DNA from: Ligula intestinalis | Taxonomy: Eukaryota > Platyhelminthes > Cestoda > Diphyllobothriidea > Diphyllobothriidae | Reading direction: 5' to 3' | Length of the DNA: 64,000 nucleotides | Assembly: GCA_036362985.1 (NCBI GenBank) | Contig: JAYGXS010000003.1 | Span: 37,768,394 to 37,832,393 of the forward strand | Part shown: positions 58,512 through 64,000 of the stretch, one piece after another | How positions within the stretch are numbered: the first letter of the stretch is position 1 | Layout: each line of letters opens with the position of its first letter | Made by a program: the position numbers and the translations under genes | Notes under the pieces: generated by a model | Databases searched by the model: none | Told to the model about the DNA's origin: nothing | What the model saw: only the letters and a program-made list of their open reading frames with translations

Positions 58512-60514
58512 CTCATTGAAAAAAGTGGAACGAAATCACACAAACCCAAAGCCCTCATCGTACATTCGAAAAGTAGCCCACCTGAACAGAAGTCTTTGAG
58601 GTATTATTGGACGATTAAAACAATGTGATATTTTCAAGGCTCTACATAATGTATAGTTCATCTGTTAATTTATTGCCACATAATGATGAACGTATGTTAA
58701 TGCAGCCAAGCAAGTTATCGTTGTCGGAACACTCGAAGCCTTTTTAAGAATTACTTGATAAAATTTGCGACGCCTTAGAGATAATTGCAGGGCTCAATGC
58801 CTTCAAACGGGAGACGGCCAAGCAATCACTCAATGAAGTTTTGCGTGTTGGTGGGTAACAAAGCGAATTTAGATTTTTAAGGCTCAAAAAAGAATATTTG
58901 TTTCATTTTAGATTCCTATACACCTGGGAGACTGAAGTGTCGCCTTTTTTAGATAAAAAAACGATCAAGGTAGCCTCCACTCTATATTTTAGACAGGTTC
59001 GAACACGATACCCACGTAACCGGAACATAGGACGAGTACTATTTTTGAATCGCAAATGCACGTTAGTCAGTGTATATGGCACGTTATCAAGGCTCTTCGA
59101 ACTAAGGAGTCATCTTCGCGATTAGCTCTACTGCATAAGTTCATTAACAGAAACTTGATTTGCAAGTCCGTTACGCATGCTCGGGTAACGACTTTGTCAA
59201 TATGAAAGGAAAGGGTATGAGATGGGAGCCCTATTTACATGAGAAATGAGCGAGTATGGCGTTGCTGTTGCGGGCAGTCGAATATCACTTTAAACCTAAC
59301 TCGTGCTGAAGCCACTGCACCAACCCGCTTGGGCATCAGCAAAATAGGTGGCCGAACTGTTGCGCAAAAAACCGGGAGTAATTTGTTGCTCATAAACCAA
59401 TCCGGGCGTTAGCGTGAGTCAAAGCTTAATCAAGTGACTTTCAACAGCCACATAGGTCGTCTGTTGGTCTGCGTCATCCCTACAGTGACAAAAATCAACC
59501 TAGCATAACTAGGATGCATTCCCGATCACCTCTATGGAGGACAAAGAAGCCTGTATAGCGCATATTCCAATCAGCTATGCTGATAGCAAATATGAGATGC
59601 ATGTCTCACCATTTGAATATTTTTACAGTATAGGAATTGCCATGCTGTTATGATACGGATATTCTGGATCATGTTGTGTCCTTAGTTAGGCAAGAGATGT
59701 TCTGTAACTTCTAAATGATGACTGGATACGGTTGCAATTACAAAGTAGTCCTGAAGACGGTAAGGAGCAGTACCTTGCATGTAAGTCATGGTAACCACTG
59801 AGCTAATCATGCAGAAAGATAGAACCTTGAGTTTGCTCTTTCTATCGAAAGCTTCACCAAATGGTAGACATAATCAAAATCGGTGGTCAACCTATCATCT
59901 ACCTCATACTATATCGTCATTATATTGATACTCTGTCACGACCAAAATGCATGTTAGATCTTCAGCTAGTATTAAAATGCAGGTTTCTTTAACCATTCGG
60001 CCTTGTAAAAAATCCCTATCTAGGTTAAAACTGCATGCTAGGCTAAAATTTCCTAAATGCACATCCAGACCGCACTGTAGCTTGCCAATTACTGGGACAA
60101 CTAGCATAAGCTCTGCTGTGCTTAGGTTCCCGAACATGCACTTACTCTGAATAGTTGAAACCAAGATTCACAGCCCTAGCGTCGCTGAATTAGCATCACC
60201 TCCGACAAATGGTTTTGCCAGTGCTAGCACCAGTACTACTACACTTCCTGGTGAAATTGATGGAATGTGAGCCCAGTGCTGACTTTAATTTGGAATTTGG
60301 AATTTATATTTTTCAGCGCCAGTACGGCACTATCTATACAAAGTTAATTTCGAAAAAATAAAAATTCAAAAAATAATTTGACAATATGTGCAAGTAGACG
60401 TAGAAAGTCGTAATAATGTCAGCAGAAATTGTCCTTTTGGGGCAACATTAGCAATGTTTTGCAGGTAATTTTGAACTAAAAACGAAAAATTATGGCAGTT
60501 AAAAAAACTCTTAC
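58512..60514. other. Upstream of first seen exon: nothing defined
   Basis: Possible tRNA-like traces on the minus strand (GATTAGCTCAGTGGTTACC near 59800, GGTTGGTGCAGTGGC near 59320) are too weak to call. No promoter or upstream exon was identified. Confidence 0.4.
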
Positions 60515-61090
60515 AGTGAAAATGGAGACAGTGTTCAACGGGCCTCCATGTTCAAAAAGTGTGCAAAAGAAAAAAACTGCTTAGGATGATAGTAATAGAG
60601 CAGAAATAGGCATATGTGGTCTGATGAAGGCGAGTATTCAACGAAACTGCCGCATTTTAGACTGAGTTTTCCGCGTGGCTTCGTGTGATTCAGCGGTGGT
60701 TAATGGAAACATCTAGGTTCTCGGGGGACACGAGGCAGAGAGAATAGTTTCAAGCGGATCTCCTAAATTCCCGATGGTCCTTTCTCGGGGTCATGGAGAA
60801 AGAGTGAAAATGGAGACAGTATTCAACGGGCCTCCATGTTCAAAAAGTGTGCAAAGAAAAAAACTGCTTAGGAAGATAGTAGAAGAGCAGAAATAGGTGT
60901 GGGTGGTCTGATGAAGGTGAGTATTCAACGAAACTACAGCATTTTAGACTGAGTACTTCCACGTGGCTTCGTTTGATTCAGTGGTGGTTAATGGAAACAT
61001 CTAGGTTCTCGGGGGACACGAGGCAGAGAAAATAGTTTCAAGCGGATCTTCTAAATTCCCAATGGTCTTTTCTCGGGGTCATGGAGAAAG
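60515..61090 (-). repeat. Two 288-bp direct repeats at the LINE 3' end
   Basis: Units 60515-60802 and 60803-61090 are nearly identical (for example GTGAAAATGGAGACAGTNTT at the start of each, TCGGGGTCATGGAGAAAG at the end). The unit includes the last dozen or so codons of the reverse transcriptase ORF and its stop, so the repeat boundary falls inside coding sequence. Confidence 0.8.
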
Positions 61091-62211
61091 CTGCTCGGAA
61101 AAGATGAGGAGAATAGAAGGTTAATAGAGTCAGTGTTAAGATAAATGTGCAGTCTCTGTTTGAAAGCAGACAGTCTAGTTAACGACCTAATTTCGATTGG
61201 CAAGTTATTCCAAAGAAAGCTATATCTGGAAGCAAAAAACAAAGAGAGTTTTCATGAGGAAGATGCAGGAGGGGCTTTAACAAGTGCCGAGTTTCTTAGG
61301 TTGTAGGGACGGCTGACGGGGGTAATGACAGAAGTCCTGGGTAAATTTGTGCAATTATTAAGCCGAAAAAGGAGACGAAAGCCTGCTTCCAATCTCCTGA
61401 CCCAAAGGAACCTTAGTTTTGTTAATTGACACCTATTTGAGTAGCAAGTATTAGAAGCTGTCGGATACAGCAGTTTTCGTGTGAAATTTTTTTGAATTTG
61501 TTCAATTTTTGAATGGCTACCTTCATTCATGAGACCGAAAAAGGGGCAAAAGTATTCTAAGATGGGGAGAACGAACATACGATAAAGTCTTAATTTCATT
61601 TCAGGAAGATAGAAATTATAAGAGATAAAGCCGCAAATCTGTGCGGCTTTGGCTGTCATTCTATCGGCGTGAGGAGAAAGGTCTAATTTATTGGTGTAGC
61701 TTAATCCTAGGTCCTTGATACTGGAACATTCGGTCATTGGGTAACCTTGAAAAATAACAGGTTGTGGCAGCCTTTCAGGCCCAAAGCACATATATCGGCA
61801 CTTAGAAGGTGAGAACTCCATCTGCCATGTTGAGCTCCACGTCGAAAGAGCGTGCAGATCAGAATGAATTTGTTCTAAGCATCTCGCGGCCGTAGATTTA
61901 GAGAAGGAGTGAACATACTTGAGATCATCTGCATAAATATAAGATTGGGAGTGTTTAACACTCAATGAGATATCATTTATGTAAAGCAAAAAGAGCAGAG
62001 GACCTAGAACGGTACCTTGAAGGACACCACTCAAAATAGCGGTAGGATTAGAGTATGAGGATCCTACTAAAACCTTTTGTTGTCGATTTGAAAGATAAGA
62101 TCTGATGAAGTCAGTAAGTGGACTACGAAATCCTATAATCTCTAGTTTGGCTAGGAGCCTCCTGTGAGGATTTACAGTAAAGTCAGTAATAGTACCAGCA
62201 AATAATATCAC
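61051..62211 (-). pseudogene. LINE reverse transcriptase, one in-frame TGA
   Basis: Minus-strand frame of about 386 codons including one stop. Motifs: DFTVNPHRRLL (motif A region, missing about five residues that normally include KAFD), GVLQGTVLGPLLFLLYIND (the usual GVPQGSVLGP box, with Leu for Pro), the catalytic YADD at residues 93-96, and SSIKDLGLSYTNKL. A TGA at 61252-61254 interrupts the frame, which then continues unchanged to RYSFLWNNLPIEIRSLTRLS, the usual C-terminal tail, ending near 61051. The lost motif A residues would make it inactive even without the TGA. No endonuclease domain is present. Confidence 0.8.
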
Positions 62212-62735
62212 TCAGATGCACCCTAATTAGTAGTAGTATTAGAAATAGCAGATGTGGTAGAAGCATTACCAGCCCTGGCTTCCTAGAGTCTGACTGTATT
62301 TCGCCCACTTTCGCCTCTATTTCCTCTCCGTATGCTGATCTGAGCGGAATTCAAATCTTCTAAACAGCATTTTGCGCTTCAAGTCAACCCAAAGAACTCA
62401 ATAAACAAACTCAACTTTGAGTTAAATTCCACAATCCCCAACCTTTCATCAGATATGTAATCTACTGTACTATAGGTGAGTGAGGGTAGACAGTGCAGTG
62501 ATACCCGTGCAAAGTCTACTGTCACTAAATGTTAAGTTAGGCGGTGTTTCAGGCTGCATTGAAGAAAGCAGCTTCCGCCCAAAGCCTGCTTCGGTCATCT
62601 AAATTGCAGTCTTGTCACCGGTTTCCGTGTAAGGTTAGAATGGGATGGACACTTGCGCGTTTATTTCGCAATATTGTCGTACTTATTTCCGTTACCGTCT
62701 CTGCACATGGTTTACTTCCTCAAAACCGATGGTCA

Positions 62736-64000
62736 GTCAGTCAGTATATTTGAGGGAAAAATAGGCTTGCGCCTTTGAACTCCGTATTTGTCACATCAAA
62801 ATCTCAAGAATTATAAACAATTTTAACAAGTTTGCAGTCAGGAAAATATAGACAGTCACATGATGCAGTGGTGTTTCAAGGTTAATTTGTCACATAGTTC
62901 ACGTTGTGTTGTAGCATGTGTATATCAATTCGGTGTTTGAATATCTCCAGAGATTGGGACATAACAATCACCTCGGGAAGGTTATTCCACGGGTCCCGGA
63001 CACGATTAGAGAAGCAATTCTTCCGTACATCCAATCGACCTTGGGGCGCATACAGTTTGAAGGGATGCCCTCTGAGATTAATTGCAGTGGCGAGTTGGAA
63101 GAAGTCGTCACACATGAGAGCGCAGTCAAAGCCACGCACGATACGGAAGGTTTGTATTCAATCTCCGCGTAACTGCCTATAACTCAAAGGATAGAGATTA
63201 AGGTTATTTAGGCGGATCTAATATAGTAGTGAACCTTGGCCTCTTACTAATTTTTTGGCCCCCCCGCTGAACCCTTTCAAGTACTTTATAATCCTGCCGC
63301 ATCCACGGTCTCCAGGCTTAAAATCGCGTATTTAAGATGTGGCCTTATGAAGGTACCGAAGATTTTCGAGAAGCAGTCTTCATAAAAAACCGTTAATGCC
63401 TGCTTGATGGCGTGTGACATTGAAGTTGCAGTTTTAGCCGCCTTACAACATTGTGTAGAAGGTTTGACATTGTCTGTCATCCGGATGCCGAGATCCTCAT
63501 GTATTTCTGTTACTTGCAGAAGGATTCCGTTCAGATGATAGGGCCACGCATAAGGCACCGCATTTCGATTTCCCGGGCGCAGCAGAGTGCATTTTTTCGA
63601 ATTGAAAGACAAAAGCCATCTATGTGACCAATAGTTTAATCGACAAAGATTTTTCTGGAAGTTGTCTTCATCGGCAGCACACCTGATGACCCTCCATATT
63701 TTTACATCATCTGCAAATATGGCCCACTCGCAGTCCAATTCCTGTACACAATCATTAACGAACAAGAGAAAGAGGGTGGGTCCGAGTACTGAACCTTGAG
63801 GTACTCCACTCTCGATGATTGTCGGTCTTGATTGTTGTCGTCCTACACACACCGTTTGGGAACGACCAGGTAGGAAATTCTCAATGCACCTAAGAAGTCT
63901 GCCTCTGATACCCATCAGTCTCAACTTGTGCAGGTGACGCTGGTGTGGAACACTGTCAAAGGCCTTCCGGAAATCAATGTAGGCTGCATGTACAGTATCT
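62736..64000 (-). mobile_element. CR1-type LINE, 3' part, running off the window
   Basis: The reverse transcriptase frame enters from beyond 64000 and the element ends at 62736-62760 with a short (CAGT)n microsatellite (minus strand ACTGACTGACTG). The 3' untranslated part contains GGAGTTCAAAGGCGCAAGCC, also found at 54437-54384. Confidence 0.75.
62882..63999 (-). pseudogene. LINE reverse transcriptase, frameshifted, partial at window edge
   Basis: On the minus strand the frame is open from 63999: AAYIDFRKAFDSVPHQRHL (motif A), then GVPQGSVLGPTLFLLFVND (motif B), FADDVKIW (motif C) and EIHEDLGIRM. It stops at 63286. The natural continuation is found in other frames: AWRPWMRQDYKVLERVQR, then after a G7 run AKKLVRGQGSLLY, a stop, LNNLNLYPLSYRQLRGD, a stop, and finally IVRGFDCALMCDD through DPWNNLPEVIV to a stop near 62882. 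So at least two frameshifts and two stops lie between 63286 and 63140. The C-terminal block is the usual tail of CR1-like elements. The catalytic box is FADD. It may be nearly full length upstream, outside this window. Confidence 0.8.

Larger units (their letters stand above)
60515..62215 (-). mobile_element. 5'-truncated CR1/Jockey-type LINE with tandem 3' repeats
   Basis: It contains the reverse transcriptase ORF at 62211-61051 followed, in its own orientation, by two direct copies of a 288-bp unit (61090-60803 and 60802-60515). The 5' end breaks off within the reverse transcriptase near 62215. The end beyond 60515 is not defined. It lies upstream of the first exon seen for the host gene, in the same orientation. 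Confidence 0.7.

Noticed and set aside
59904..60164. Overlapping open frames on both strands
   Set aside because: The zone holds short near-repeats (AAATGCA-type words) and no recognised motif.
1..64000. CRISPR array, operon or prokaryotic defence system
   Set aside because: No regularly spaced repeats with unique spacers and no dense ORFs; the window is clearly eukaryotic.

Overview
This is eukaryotic nuclear DNA from a repeat-rich genome. It holds widely spaced exons with GT/AG splice sites, tRNA-derived SINEs, several clades of non-LTR retrotransposon, a Penelope-like element, Tigger-type DNA transposon remnants and many microsatellites. Bacterial features (operons, Shine-Dalgarno sites, dense ORFs) are absent. 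The element mix and the large introns would fit a flatworm, perhaps a tapeworm or fluke, but that is an inference. I found no lineage-diagnostic gene.

One host gene can be supported, on the minus strand across most of the window. Four exons (58511-58155, 50334-49567, 20759-20626, 11050-10788) each have a good acceptor and donor, and their codon phases agree at all three joins. A fifth candidate exon (6594-6363) also fits in phase and ends in a stop. Introns are about 7.8, 28.8, 9.6 and 4.2 kb. The protein is low complexity: Ser/Asn-rich, acidic, Arg-rich, Pro-rich, Gln-rich and Ala-rich in turn. I recognise no domain and do not name it. Nearly everything else in the window lies in its introns or flanks.

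Layout. 1-6.3 kb: microsatellites, a foldback MITE and a local duplication. 6.4-11 kb: 3' exons with dispersed repeats. 11-20.6 kb: a LINE 3' end at 16.9-17.5 kb split by a 203-bp short element with an 11-bp target duplication, and a deleted Tigger element at 19.2-19.9 kb. 21.9-23.0 kb: the C-terminal GIY-YIG part of a Penelope-like element, whose 3' region carries a second copy of the short element. 23-32 kb: mostly unannotatable intron. 32-41.3 kb: Penelope-type tails in foldback, head-to-head SINEs, a 100-bp Tigger MITE, several copies of a GC-richer repeat family and a 10-N gap. 41-49.5 kb: SINEs and an RTE-like reverse transcriptase fragment. 50-58 kb: AT-rich intron with one LINE 3' tail. 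60.5-64 kb: two minus-strand LINEs with reverse transcriptase ORFs, one running off the window end.

I see no previously undescribed multi-gene system. The most informative structures are the nested retroelement insertion, the shared LINE/short-element 3' end, and the long-intron gene model.
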